From Prevotellaceae bacterium (lineage in GTDB: Bacteria > Bacteroidota > Bacteroidia > Bacteroidales > UBA932): a stretch of 21,900 nucleotides of DNA. The notes under the pieces are model-generated. The model worked only from the letters and a program-made list of their open reading frames with translations, did not search any database and was not told the DNA's origin. The translations under genes and the position numbers were made by a program. The stretch is from contig JAIROF010000105.1 of NCBI GenBank assembly GCA_031257655.1, positions 1-21,900 of the forward strand. The letters are read 5' to 3'. Below, piece by piece: positions 1 through 6,619 of the stretch. Numbering within the stretch: position 1 is the first letter of the stretch; every line of letters starts with the position of its first letter.

Positions 1-139
1 GTCTTCGTGGTATTTTTCCAACCACAAAGGAACAAAGTTCACAAAGATTTCACAAAGTGTGTTTTTGTAGTTGTTTTTTTTAACGGAAAGGTCACAAAGG
101 GTACCTGAGTAGCTACAAACATTCTAAATTTATACCCAC
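1..139. other. upstream gap with CACAAAG motif copies
   Basis: AT-rich non-coding DNA before the mutarotase gene. The heptamer CACAAAG occurs at 23-29, 40-46, 51-57 and 93-99, spaced irregularly, with degenerate versions between. I see no TAnnTTTG promoter box here, so the gene may be transcribed from upstream of the window. Confidence 0.5.
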
Positions 140-577
140 ATGCTGCTTACTAAATGCATTCATCCTCAGCTGCTATCGGCTTTGGCCAAGCTGGGGCACG
201 GCTCATGGATTTTGATTTCGGACGGGGGATACCCCCACCTGACGGCAAGCCATCCTAATGCCGAAAAGGTTTTTCTGAACCTCGCACAGGGGGTGCTGAC
301 GGTTACCCAAATTTTGGAGGTGCTGAAAGAAACCGTCCCGCTGGAGGCTGCGGCCGTAATGACGCCGCCGGATGGCGCCATGCAGCCCGTTTTCGACGAA
401 TATAAAAGCGTAATCCCCCATACGCCGTTCGAGTACATCAAGCAGTTTGACTTCTACGACCGGGCCAGGGAGAGCAACGTTGGGCTGCTGATTGCCTCGG
501 GCGACGTCCGCAACTTCGCCAACCTGCTGCTAAAAGTCGGCTTTATACGAAATCCCGAAGGAAAGGGAGCGTACTGA
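140..577 (+). CDS. RbsD/FucU family sugar mutarotase
   Basis: A 145-residue cytosolic protein of the RbsD/FucU fold, the family that interconverts anomers or pyranose/furanose forms of ribose and fucose. Seen in sequence: the N-terminal block IHPQLLSALAKLGHG (residues 7-21) followed by ISDGGYPH (26-33). This places His20 and Asp28 where the catalytic His and Asp sit in RbsD. Near the C-terminus, SGDVRNFANLLL matches the family's G-E-x-x-x-Y/F-A-N-x-x-L block. Length is typical and no signal peptide is present. The ATG start gives the N-terminal alignment expected. Substrate (ribose, fucose or another sugar) cannot be decided, because the upstream neighbour is outside the window and the downstream neighbours are unrelated RNA genes. 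FucU-like is slightly favoured by the loop after Asp28, but this is inference. Confidence 0.85.
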   Translation: MLLTKCIHPQLLSALAKLGHGSWILISDGGYPHLTASHPNAEKVFLNLAQGVLTVTQILEVLKETVPLEAAAVMTPPDGAMQPVFDEYKSVIPHTPFEYIKQFDFYDRARESNVGLLIASGDVRNFANLLLKVGFIRNPEGKGAY

Positions 578-689
578 TGCGCGTAAGCCCTGTAGCTTTC
601 CGGCAGGAGGGGCGACAATCCGAATCCGGCTAATCCTTTTTTTGAGGTGCTATGAATAGCATTGGATGAGGTTAACTCATGCTACGCAT

Positions 690-875
690 GTAGCTGTCTG
701 GACGCTGTTTTTTTTTTGATGTGAATGATTGCTACGATTGATGGCGCATGGGCGCGACGCATAGCGCTGTAGAGACGCACGGCGTGCGTCTCACTGTGCA
801 TTGCGCATAGCGCCATTTTGTCGCGAGACGCACGCGAGACGCACGCCGTGCGTCTCTACAGCGCACCTCCTCGCT
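690..875. repeat. dispersed long-hairpin repeat, copy 1
   Basis: Two 29-nt arms at 764-792 and 836-864 are exact reverse complements and begin GCGCTGTAGAGACGCACGG. Each arm also contains its own 21-nt near-palindrome (GAGACGCAC-n-GTGCGTCTC), so either two small hairpins or one long hairpin with a 43-nt loop could form. The arrangement is repeated at 7464-7563. Upstream of the arms both copies share a CTGTCTG motif, a T-rich run and a gatggcgcat segment, so the repeat unit is longer than the hairpin. No coding capacity. Confidence 0.85.
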
Positions 876-967
876 CCGGCTCCTCTACTTCGCGACCAAT
901 GGCGGAGCGGGACTTCCCGTCATTGGCAGGCAATCGCGGATTCGCTATTCGAAAAAGACCTTGAGGC

Positions 968-1010
968 AAAAAAAATTGCCCGAACTGTAAGATTCGGGCA
1001 ACTTTTTTTT
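968..1010 (-). terminator. bidirectional intrinsic terminator after tRNA-Leu
   Basis: A perfect 9-bp stem TTGCCCGAA/TTCGGGCAA (976-984 and 993-1001) with an 8-nt loop is flanked by an A8 run at 968-975 and a T8 run at 1003-1010. On the minus strand it lies directly downstream of the tRNA gene and ends with T8. The symmetry means it could also stop plus-strand transcripts from the mutarotase gene. Confidence 0.88.
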
Positions 1011-1052
1011 GGGCGTTAAAAGCTACAGCCTGCTGATTTTGAATGTCGGCTG

Positions 1053-1134
1053 TGCGGATAAAGGGACTCGAACCCCCACGCCTTACGGCACCAGATCCTA
1101 AGTCTGACGCGGCTACCAATTACGCCATATCCGC
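1053..1134 (-). tRNA. tRNA-Leu (anticodon UAG)
   Basis: The reverse strand folds as a class II tRNA. The acceptor stem is GCGGATA paired with TATCCGC, with discriminator A at 1053. The D-loop contains TTGGTAGCC, the anticodon loop CTTAGGA gives UAG (Leu), the variable arm TGCCGTAAGGCG is long, and the T-loop contains GTTCGAGTC. CCA is not encoded. A promoter lies 36 nt upstream and a terminator downstream, so this is a single-gene transcript. Confidence 0.95.
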
Positions 1135-1162
1135 AGGTAACAAGTAACAGGTAACAAGTAAC
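1135..1162. repeat. heptamer tandem repeat (ARGTAAC)4 in the tRNA leader
   Basis: Exactly four 7-nt units, AGGTAAC AAGTAAC then AGGTAAC AAGTAAC. The repeat starts on the base next to the mature tRNA 5' end (1134) and ends about where transcription should begin, given the promoter at 1170-1200. Read on the tRNA strand the unit is GTTACYT. Confidence 0.9.
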
Positions 1163-1169
1163 TTTGCTG

Positions 1170-1200
1170 CAAAGGTAATATATTTTTGTGGAAAAACAAA
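1170..1200 (-). promoter_or_regulatory. Bacteroidetes-type promoter for tRNA-Leu
   Basis: On the minus strand, TTTG (1197-1200) is followed after 19 nt by TACCTTTG (1170-1177). This is a full match to the -33 TTTG / -7 TAnnTTTG promoter of Bacteroidetes with standard spacing. The expected start point is near 1163, about 29 nt before the mature tRNA. Confidence 0.85.
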
Positions 1201-1276
1201 ATTAACCGGACGCTGTAGATTTTTTTTCCTTAATTTACCTTATCAGCATCTCTTCACTCCTCATCTCCCCTACCCC

Positions 1277-2020
1277 TCATTTTCTGCAAAGCTCGGAGCA
1301 GACGATGGCCGCCGCCATAGCGACGTTGAGCGATTCTACGCCGCAGCGGGCGGAGAAGGAGGGGATGCAGCGCTTCTGCGGAATGTGCCGCGCCGCTTCG
1401 GGCGAAATGCCCCTCCCCTCGCTCCCCATCACCACGATGCAGGGCGAGCTGAGCGGCTGGCGGTAGATGCTTTGCCCCTCCAAGAACGTGCCGTACACCG
1501 GGATGCCTCGCGCCGTTGCCGCCTGCAGAAAGCCGGGCAAGCCGGTGTAGCACACCGCTACGCGCGCAATGGCGCCCATCGAGGCCTGCACCACCTTGGG
1601 GTTGTAGCAGTCGGCGGTGCTGGGCGAGCAAACCAGCGTATCTATGCCAAACCAGCCGCAGAGCCTGATGATGGCGCCAAGGTTGCCGGGATCCTGCACG
1701 CCGTCGAGCGCCAGCGTTGGCCGGTTGGCCTGTGCAAGAAGCGGGGGAGAGCCGCTGCGCGGAAGGTAAAAAACGCCCAGCATGGGCGATGGCGTTTTCA
1801 GAAAGCTGATTTTCTTCATCTCCGCTTCGGAGAGCGACACCACTTCGCCGCCGCCGCCGCCGCCACCGCCGCCGGCTATGGCAAAGATGGCGTAGGGCTT
1901 GAGCCGTGCGCGGAGATCGCTCACCAGCTTTACCCCTTCGGCTACGAACAGCCCCCGCTCGTCGCGGTACTTCTTGTGCGCCAGCGAGGCTATCAGGCGT
2001 ATGGTGGATTTGCTTATCAT
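1277..2020 (-). CDS. SpoU/TrmH-family RNA 2'-O-methyltransferase
   Basis: A 247-residue cytosolic SPOUT-class methyltransferase that probably adds a 2'-O-methyl group to rRNA or tRNA using S-adenosylmethionine. All three SpoU motifs are visible: LDGVQDPGNLGAIIR (residues 105-119), IVVMGSEGRGISPE (about 195-208) and ESLNVAMAAAIV (about 229-240), which build the knotted cofactor site. The N-terminal KYRDERGLFVAEG is typical of the substrate-binding domain of the Bacteroidetes branch and supports this ATG over a longer alternative frame. Residues 50-58 are nine consecutive glycines encoded by a GGC-type triplet run in the linker before the catalytic domain, which is unusual. A TAnnTTTG box ends 5 nt before the ATG. 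The gene is divergent from tamL. The exact RNA target is unknown. Confidence 0.92.
   Translation of the reverse strand: MISKSTIRLIASLAHKKYRDERGLFVAEGVKLVSDLRARLKPYAIFAIAGGGGGGGGGEVVSLSEAEMKKISFLKTPSPMLGVFYLPRSGSPPLLAQANRPTLALDGVQDPGNLGAIIRLCGWFGIDTLVCSPSTADCYNPKVVQASMGAIARVAVCYTGLPGFLQAATARGIPVYGTFLEGQSIYRQPLSSPCIVVMGSEGRGISPEAARHIPQKRCIPSFSARCGVESLNVAMAAAIVCSELCRK
1847..1873. repeat. GCC triplet microsatellite coding for nine glycines
   Basis: Nine in-frame triplets on the plus strand, eight GCC and one ACC (1865-1867), encode Gly50-Gly58 of the methyltransferase on the minus strand. The run is nearly pure, so it could gain or lose triplets by slippage without breaking the frame. Confidence 0.9.
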
Positions 2021-2024
2021 GCTG

Positions 2025-2032
2025 CAAAGCTA
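2025..2032 (-). promoter_or_regulatory. possible -7 box of the methyltransferase gene
   Basis: TAGCTTTG on the minus strand matches TAnnTTTG and ends 5 nt before the ATG at 2020. No TTTG lies at the usual 19-21 nt upstream, so only half the promoter is supported. If used, the mRNA would start at or next to the start codon. Confidence 0.4.
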
Positions 2033-2096
2033 CAACAATTATGGCAGGATGTTGAATTATTTTTTGCAAAAAGTAGGTGGGTACAATTTGTATTTT

Positions 2097-2104
2097 TATC
2101 TTTG
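2097..2104 (+). promoter_or_regulatory. possible -7 box of the tamL-like gene
   Basis: TATCTTTG matches TAnnTTTG, 78 nt upstream of the TTG start. The nearest TTTG upstream (2063-2066) is about 30 nt away, longer than usual, so the -33 element is not convincing. Confidence 0.45.
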
Positions 2105-2182
2105 CGCCTGATAAAATACCGGCAAAACGCTGCCGCTATTTTGGTGGAGGAAATTATAAGCTAACTTAAAGTACGAATAGGC

Positions 2183-4537
2183 TTGCCGGTATTACCATTA
2201 ATACGCCACATCTGCCACAAACCTTTTGCGCTGCTGCTGTGCTGCCTGCTCGCGTCGTGCTCAACGACCAAGCATGTTCCGCAGGGCGAGTACCTGCTTA
2301 CCAAGGGCAGCCTCAAGGTAGAGGGCGAAAAGGGGATTGGGGAGGAAGATATTGAGCCGCTCATCAGGCAGCAGCCCAACACGACGATTTTTAGGCGGAT
2401 TCCGCTATACCTGATGTTCTACAACCTTGCGTCGGAAAAGAATAGCGCCCTCAACCGGTGGCTACGCAGCGCCGGAGAGCCGCCCGTGATATTCGACAGC
2501 GCCCTGGTGGGCACTACTACGCAGCGCATGGTGCAGTACGTGGGCTACCGCGGCTACTACGGCTCTACGGCAACTGCGGCAATCTCCTACGGCAAGCGCA
2601 AAGCCGGCGTTGCCTACACGGTGAGGCTGTCCACCCCCTACCGCATTCGCAGCATTACCTACGATATTGCAGACAAGGAGATAGACACGGCGCACATGAT
2701 GAGCCCCAGCGAGCGGCTCGTTAGCGTGGGCGATATATTCGACGGCGAAGCGCTGAAAAAGGAAAGCAGCCGCATATCCAACCACCTGCGCACCCGCGGC
2801 TACTACAACTTCTACGACACCTACGTCACCTACCGCGCCGACACCACTGCGGGCAACCACGAGGTCGACCTGACCATTCTGGTGGCCAGCGAGCCGCCAT
2901 CGCCGGACAACCCCACCGGCAAGCACCGCCGCTTCTACGTGCAGGACTTGTCGGTGGTGCTGGAGGACAGCCCCCGCAGGGCGCCGGTAGACACCGCCGC
3001 CGCCGGATGGGATACCATTCGCGGCGCATCGTTCGACATGCTCTGCAGAAGCTGCACCGGCGAGGGCAAACGCCCCAACCTGCGCCCGGAGGTGGTTGAC
3101 CTCAACAGCGCAATAGCCATCGACAGCCTGTACAGCGTACAAAAGGTCGACCGCACCTACCGCAACTTTGCCAACCTGCGCCTTTTCAGGTCGGTGGACA
3201 TCCGCTTTAGCGAGCTGCCGGTGGCGCCCTCGTACGCCGATACGCTGCCCCGTCCGCTGCGCGGCGTGATGACCCTAATGCCCTCCATGCGCCAAAGCTA
3301 CGAGTACGGCGGCGAAATTTCGCTGAGCGACAGCTGGCTCTTTGGCGCTTCGCTCACCGCGCACCACCAGCACAAAAACCTGTTCCGAGGCGCAGAGATA
3401 TTGGACATCAGCCTGAGCGGAATATTCCAAAAGGTGAAGCTCGACGCCAACGCCGCCCCACAAAACTCCTACGAGCTGGGCGCCTCCGTTTCGCTCAACA
3501 CCCCCAGCATCCTCTTTCCGCTGGACTTTGAGTTTTACCGCAGCATCTACAGCCCGCGCACGCAGGTGGCCATTTCGGGAAACTTTCAGCAGCGCCCCGA
3601 CTACACGCGTGCCCTCGCCGACATAACGTTTGGCTACTCGTTGCGGAACTTCGGCAACATGATATACATATACAACCCGGTGGACATGAACTTCATAAAG
3701 GTGCTGAGCATTGCCCCCTCCTTTCAGGAGAGGATACTCGACAACCCCTACATGCTCAACTCCTACCAAGACGCCTTTTTGCTGGGCTCCTCCGTTTCGG
3801 CCATCTACAGCGCGCGCAGCGAAAGCGGCAGGGTGCGGCACTACCTGCGCTTCGACACGGAGGTAAAGGGAAACCTGCTGTGGCTGGGGTACCGGATTTT
3901 TGGCGCCAACCCCCAGCCGGCCGACAAAATGAGGCGCGCCGCCTTCGAGGTAGGGGGAACGCAGTTTGCGCAGTTTGCCAAGTTCGACGCCACGTACACC
4001 TACCTCAAGGCCTTTAGCTCGGTATCCTCCGTCGCCTTTCGTGCCCTGTCGGGGATAGGCATGGCCTACGGAAACTCCCTCGCGCTGCCCTTCGACAAGA
4101 TGTACTACTGCGGCGGCGCAAACAGCCTGCGGGGATGGCAAATCCGAACGCTCGGACCAGGCTCCTACAGCGAAAGCAGCGACCTCTTCAACAGCCTGGC
4201 AGACATGCGGCTGGAGGTCAACGCCGAGTACCGCTTCCGGCTCCTCTGGAAGCTGGAGGGAGCCGTGTTTGCTGATGCAGGAAACATCTGGGCCATCCGC
4301 GACGCCGACTCCCGCGAAGGAGCCCGATTCTCCCTGAAGAGCTTCCCGAAGCAGGTAGCCATCTGCTGGGGGATAGGCATGAGGTTCAACTTTGGAGTCC
4401 TGGTCGCCAGGGCCGACTACGGCATCAAGCTCCACGACCCGGCAAACGTCAACGAAAACGCCTACTTTATTCCGCCTACAAGGTGGTTTGCCGGCGAAAC
4501 AAACTCGCTCTTCCTGGCAATCGGATACCCGTTTTAA
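2183..4537 (+). CDS. tamL: TamL-like Omp85 outer membrane lipoprotein (BamA/TamA superfamily)
   Basis: A 784-residue outer membrane protein of the BamA/TamA superfamily, the lipoprotein variant of Bacteroidetes called TamL. It probably helps insert or assemble outer membrane proteins with a TamB-like partner. Seen: a hydrophobic signal ending in the lipobox LLASC (Cys26), then the family-typical start CSTTKHVPQGEYLL, POTRA-like segments (roughly residues 30-300), and a beta-rich C-terminal surface-antigen barrel (roughly 400-784). The barrel ends in FLAIGYPF with a terminal aromatic residue, as in the outer membrane beta-signal. The only workable start is TTG at 2183: an in-frame stop lies at 2162-2164 and no ATG precedes the lipobox. 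The divergent SpoU-type neighbour may share the intergenic promoter region. The stop codon touches a heptamer repeat array. The identity of the superfamily is secure; assignment to TamL rather than another Omp85 lipoprotein is likely. Confidence 0.88.
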   Translation: MPVLPLIRHICHKPFALLLCCLLASCSTTKHVPQGEYLLTKGSLKVEGEKGIGEEDIEPLIRQQPNTTIFRRIPLYLMFYNLASEKNSALNRWLRSAGEPPVIFDSALVGTTTQRMVQYVGYRGYYGSTATAAISYGKRKAGVAYTVRLSTPYRIRSITYDIADKEIDTAHMMSPSERLVSVGDIFDGEALKKESSRISNHLRTRGYYNFYDTYVTYRADTTAGNHEVDLTILVASEPPSPDNPTGKHRRFYVQDLSVVLEDSPRRAPVDTAAAGWDTIRGASFDMLCRSCTGEGKRPNLRPEVVDLNSAIAIDSLYSVQKVDRTYRNFANLRLFRSVDIRFSELPVAPSYADTLPRPLRGVMTLMPSMRQSYEYGGEISLSDSWLFGASLTAHHQHKNLFRGAEILDISLSGIFQKVKLDANAAPQNSYELGASVSLNTPSILFPLDFEFYRSIYSPRTQVAISGNFQQRPDYTRALADITFGYSLRNFGNMIYIYNPVDMNFIKVLSIAPSFQERILDNPYMLNSYQDAFLLGSSVSAIYSARSESGRVRHYLRFDTEVKGNLLWLGYRIFGANPQPADKMRRAAFEVGGTQFAQFAKFDATYTYLKAFSSVSSVAFRALSGIGMAYGNSLALPFDKMYYCGGANSLRGWQIRTLGPGSYSESSDLFNSLADMRLEVNAEYRFRLLWKLEGAVFADAGNIWAIRDADSREGARFSLKSFPKQVAICWGIGMRFNFGVLVARADYGIKLHDPANVNENAYFIPPTRWFAGETNSLFLAIGYPF

Positions 4538-4574
4538 TTGAGAATTGAGAATTGAAAATTGAAAATTGAAAATT
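4536..4574. repeat. heptamer tandem repeat (GARAATT)5 at the tamL stop codon
   Basis: Two GAGAATT units (4540-4553) and three GAAAATT units (4554-4574), preceded by the partial unit AATT at 4536-4539. The last two bases of the TAA stop (4535-4537) are part of the array. A closely similar array lies at 21670-21725. Confidence 0.9.
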
Positions 4575-4591
4575 GCGCGAGGCGTGATGAA

Positions 4592-4621
4592 ACAAGGCGC
4601 AAGGTTACAAGGCGCAAGGTT
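4592..4621. repeat. 15-bp direct repeat, two copies
   Basis: ACAAGGCGCAAGGTT occurs twice in perfect tandem (4592-4606 and 4607-4621), between the two heptamer arrays of the tamL-hisS gap. Confidence 0.9.
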
Positions 4622-4635
4622 ACACGCTTCGCGCC

Positions 4636-4691
4636 ATTAACCATTAACCATTAACCATTAACCATTAACCATTAACCATTAATCACTAATC
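4636..4691. repeat. heptamer tandem repeat (ATTAACC)6-8 running into the hisS start codon
   Basis: Six perfect ATTAACC units (4636-4677) are followed by two degenerate ones, ATTAATC and ACTAATC (4678-4691). The next unit, ACTATGA, contains the hisS start codon (ATG at 4695). The region where a ribosome would load is thus made of repeat units. Confidence 0.92.
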
Positions 4692-4694
4692 ACT

Positions 4695-6056
4695 ATGACC
4701 AAGCCATCCATTCCCTCCGGCACCCGCGACTTTTCGCCTTCAGAAACGGCTAAGCGGACGTACATTTTCGACGTTATCCGGAACGTCTTCAGGACATTCG
4801 GCTTTCAGCCGCTCGAAACGCCCGCCATGGAAAACCTCTCCACCCTGCTCGGCAAGTACGGCGCGGAGGGCGATAAGCTGCTGTTCAAAATCCTCAACTC
4901 CGGCGACGCCTTTGCCAAGCTTACGCCCGACGACCTCTCCAGCGCTGCCGCCGCATCGCTCAAAACGTGCGAAAAGGGGCTGCGATACGACCTCACGGTG
5001 CCCTTTGCCCGCTACGTGGTGCAGCACCGGAGCGAAATCGCCTTCCCCTTTCGCCGCTACCAGATTCAGCCCGTGTGGCGCGCAGACAGACCGCAAAAGG
5101 GGCGATACCGCGAATTTTACCAGTGCGATGTCGACGTGGTTGGCTCCGATTCGCTGCTCAACGAGGTGGAGCTCGTGCAGGTGGTTGACGCCGTTTTCCA
5201 AAAGCTGGGCATCGCGGTGACGCTCAAGATTAACAACCGGAAGGTGCTGAGCGGCATAGCGGACTTCATGGGCGCAGGCGACCGGCTGACGGAAGTAACG
5301 GTAGCCATAGACAAAATCGAAAAGATTGGCCTGGACAGGGTGAAGCAGGAGCTGCGCGACCAGGGCATCCCAGACGAGGCTATCGCACGCCTCCAGCCCG
5401 TGCTCACGCTGACCGGAGCGCCGGAGGAGAAGCTGCAAACGCTGTGCGGCCTCCTCGCGGCCTCTGAGGTGGGCATGGCCGGAATACAGGAGCTCCGCGC
5501 CATATTCGGCTACCTGCAGCAGCTGAAGCCGGCGTGCAGCGTTGAGCTCGACTTGTCGCTGGCGCGCGGCCTGAGCTACTACACCGGCGCCATCTTCGAG
5601 GTTAAGGCCAACGGCGCGGAAATGGGCAGCATCACCGGCGGAGGGCGATACGACAACCTCACCGGAATATTTGGCATGCCCAACGTGTCCGGCGTGGGCA
5701 TCTCCTTTGGCGCCGATAGAATTTACGACGTGATGACGCAGCTCGGCCTTTTTCCCGAAAGCACGCTGGTGGGCACGCAGGTGATGCTTGCCAACCTTGG
5801 CGAGCGCGAGGAGGCCTACGCCTTGCGCTTAGCCGCGCAGCTCCGCAAAGGCGGCCTGAGCGTAGAAATCTACCCCGACCGCAAAAAGCTGCAAAAGCAG
5901 CTCGAATACGCCAACCGCCGGGGTATCCCATACGTCGTGATGGCAGGAGAACAGGAAATGGCGCAGCAAAAAATTTCGCTCAAAAACCTCCGGACGGGTG
6001 AACAGCAATTGCTCACAGAAGAAGAACTTGGAGCGCAATTAGGAAGTAAGAATTAG
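4695..6056 (+). CDS. hisS: histidyl-tRNA synthetase
   Basis: A 453-residue class II aminoacyl-tRNA synthetase that charges tRNA-His in the cytosol. Visible signatures: the N-terminal PSGTRDFSP (about 7-15); motif 2 as RRYQIQPVWRADRPQKGRYREFYQCD, here quoted in part as VWRADRPQKGRYREF; the histidine-binding loop LARGLSYYTGAIFEV (normally LVRGLDYYTG); and motif 3 with GGRYDNLTGIFG and GISFGADRIYDVM. The last roughly 90 residues form the anticodon-binding domain. Length is normal and the gene looks intact. The ATG is supported by the alignment of PSGTRDF near the N-terminus. It lies 157 nt after tamL with no clear promoter between. The start codon and the stop codon (TAG at 6054-6056) both lie inside short 7-bp-period repeats. 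Identification is secure. Confidence 0.97.
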   Translation: MTKPSIPSGTRDFSPSETAKRTYIFDVIRNVFRTFGFQPLETPAMENLSTLLGKYGAEGDKLLFKILNSGDAFAKLTPDDLSSAAAASLKTCEKGLRYDLTVPFARYVVQHRSEIAFPFRRYQIQPVWRADRPQKGRYREFYQCDVDVVGSDSLLNEVELVQVVDAVFQKLGIAVTLKINNRKVLSGIADFMGAGDRLTEVTVAIDKIEKIGLDRVKQELRDQGIPDEAIARLQPVLTLTGAPEEKLQTLCGLLAASEVGMAGIQELRAIFGYLQQLKPACSVELDLSLARGLSYYTGAIFEVKANGAEMGSITGGGRYDNLTGIFGMPNVSGVGISFGADRIYDVMTQLGLFPESTLVGTQVMLANLGEREEAYALRLAAQLRKGGLSVEIYPDRKKLQKQLEYANRRGIPYVVMAGEQEMAQQKISLKNLRTGEQQLLTEEELGAQLGSKN

Positions 6057-6059
6057 GAA
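6039..6059. repeat. period-7 repeat at the hisS stop codon
   Basis: Three 7-nt units, TTAGGAA, GTAAGAA, TTAGGAA, encode the last residues of HisS and contain its TAG stop at 6054-6056. The array is short and partly degenerate, so it is weaker than the other heptamer arrays. Confidence 0.6.
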
Positions 6060-6122
6060 GTGTCAAATATCACCACCTCGTTTACATTCTAAGGCGCGGC
6101 AAGGCGCTATACTTTACTTCAG

Positions 6123-6164
6123 CAGCCCCCGTATGTGCATGTGCATGTACGCATGCGGGGGCTG
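6123..6164 (+). terminator. GC-rich hairpin after hisS, possible terminator
   Basis: CAGCCCCCG (6123-6131) pairs with CGGGGGCTG (6156-6164). Inner pairing (TATGTG with CGCATG) extends the stem to about 15 bp with two G-T pairs. No T run follows, so termination would not be classical. A structural repeat is the other possibility. Confidence 0.45.
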
Positions 6165-6281
6165 TTGAGCATCCATCCGGCAGCACTGCCCCACTGCTGC
6201 CAACGCTTTATTGGGCAATTCAATTCGACTTTCGTAAGCCGCTCAATTTGTTGATTATTACCATCATCCTACGGACAATTG

Positions 6282-6327
6282 TTTTTTTGAGGTGCTATAA
6301 AATCCCTTTTATAGCACCTTAAAAAAA
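6282..6327. repeat. 21-bp-stem hairpin element
   Basis: An inverted repeat with T7-G-AGGTGCTATAAAA on the left (6282-6302), the loop TCCC, and TTTTATAGCACCT-T-A7 on the right (6307-6327). The core 13 bp are perfect and the flanking T/A runs extend the stem. One arm and its outer flank recur at about 625-660 in reverse orientation, and the outer flank (A7-GAATTAGCC) recurs at about 9745. It could terminate transcription either way, but its recurrence suggests a repeat family. Confidence 0.8.
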
Positions 6328-6388
6328 GAATTAGCCGATTTTTTTGGTGTTTTTCTCCTATAAAATTTTTGCCGAAAATTTTTACCCG

Positions 6389-6423
6389 TTTGCGCGTAAT
6401 CTCAAAATTTCATGCTACCTTTG
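6389..6423 (+). promoter_or_regulatory. likely promoter of the flavin-reductase-like lipoprotein gene
   Basis: TTTG (6389-6392) is followed after 23 nt by TACCTTTG (6416-6423), matching the Bacteroidetes -33/-7 elements with slightly long spacing. The ATG is 197 nt further down, which leaves a long leader carrying the repeats at 6447-6506 and 6514-6609. Confidence 0.55.
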
Positions 6424-6446
6424 CTCCAATGCTACCCCTTTTAGCT

Positions 6447-6506
6447 GGGGAAACCCTCTAAAAGCCCCCAAAAAGGCTTGCGGCTGAGGCCAAAGCGAGC
6501 TTACTG
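6447..6506. repeat. dispersed repeat related to 9015-9075
   Basis: GGGGAAACCCTCTAAAAG followed by GGCTTGCGGCTGAGGC and AAAGCGAGCTTACT lines up with 9015-9075, which has TCTAAAAACCC, GGTTTGCGGCTGAGGC and AAAGCGGAGTTTACT. It appears to be the left half only of the element at 9023-9129. Confidence 0.7.
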
Positions 6507-6513
6507 AGGCTTC

Positions 6514-6609
6514 GCGCAAATTCGTGCAATTCGTGGACAAAAAAAATTCGTGTAAATTCGTGCAATTCGAGGACAAAAAAAAATTAGCGTAAATTCGTGG
6601 ACAAAAAAA
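6514..6609. repeat. 9-bp tandem motif (AATTCGTGN) with A-runs
   Basis: Units such as AATTCGTGC and AATTCGTGG are separated by ACAAAAAAA runs, in three blocks leading up to the start of the lipoprotein gene. The same motif occurs in the opposite orientation at 12945-13024. Confidence 0.75.
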
Positions 6610-6619
6610 CCAATTAACA

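Larger units (their letters stand above)
578..1052. other. repeat-filled intergenic region, no gene seen
   Basis: This 475-nt gap holds, in order: a partial copy of the hairpin element also found at 6282-6345 (about 625-660, inverted); a long hairpin repeat (about 690-875) also present at about 7400-7570; an unassigned stretch from 876 to 965; and a strong bidirectional terminator. Short ORFs on both strands are arginine-rich translations of these palindromes and are not credible genes. Confidence 0.7.
6057..6619. other. repeat-rich intergenic region, no gene seen
   Basis: This 563-nt gap contains a GC-rich hairpin (6123-6164), a long AT hairpin (6282-6327), a promoter-like pair of boxes (6389-6423), a segment related to 9015-9075 (6447-6506), and 9-bp repeats (6514-6609). 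No credible ORF fits the codon usage of neighbouring genes. Confidence 0.7.

Noticed and set aside
801..1119. Overlapping small ORFs around 800-1120
   Set aside because: They run through the hairpin repeat, the terminator and the tRNA gene.
1254..2069. Alternative 271-residue reading frame over the methyltransferase
   Set aside because: It has low-complexity Arg/Ala-rich content, while the other frame shows all SpoU motifs.
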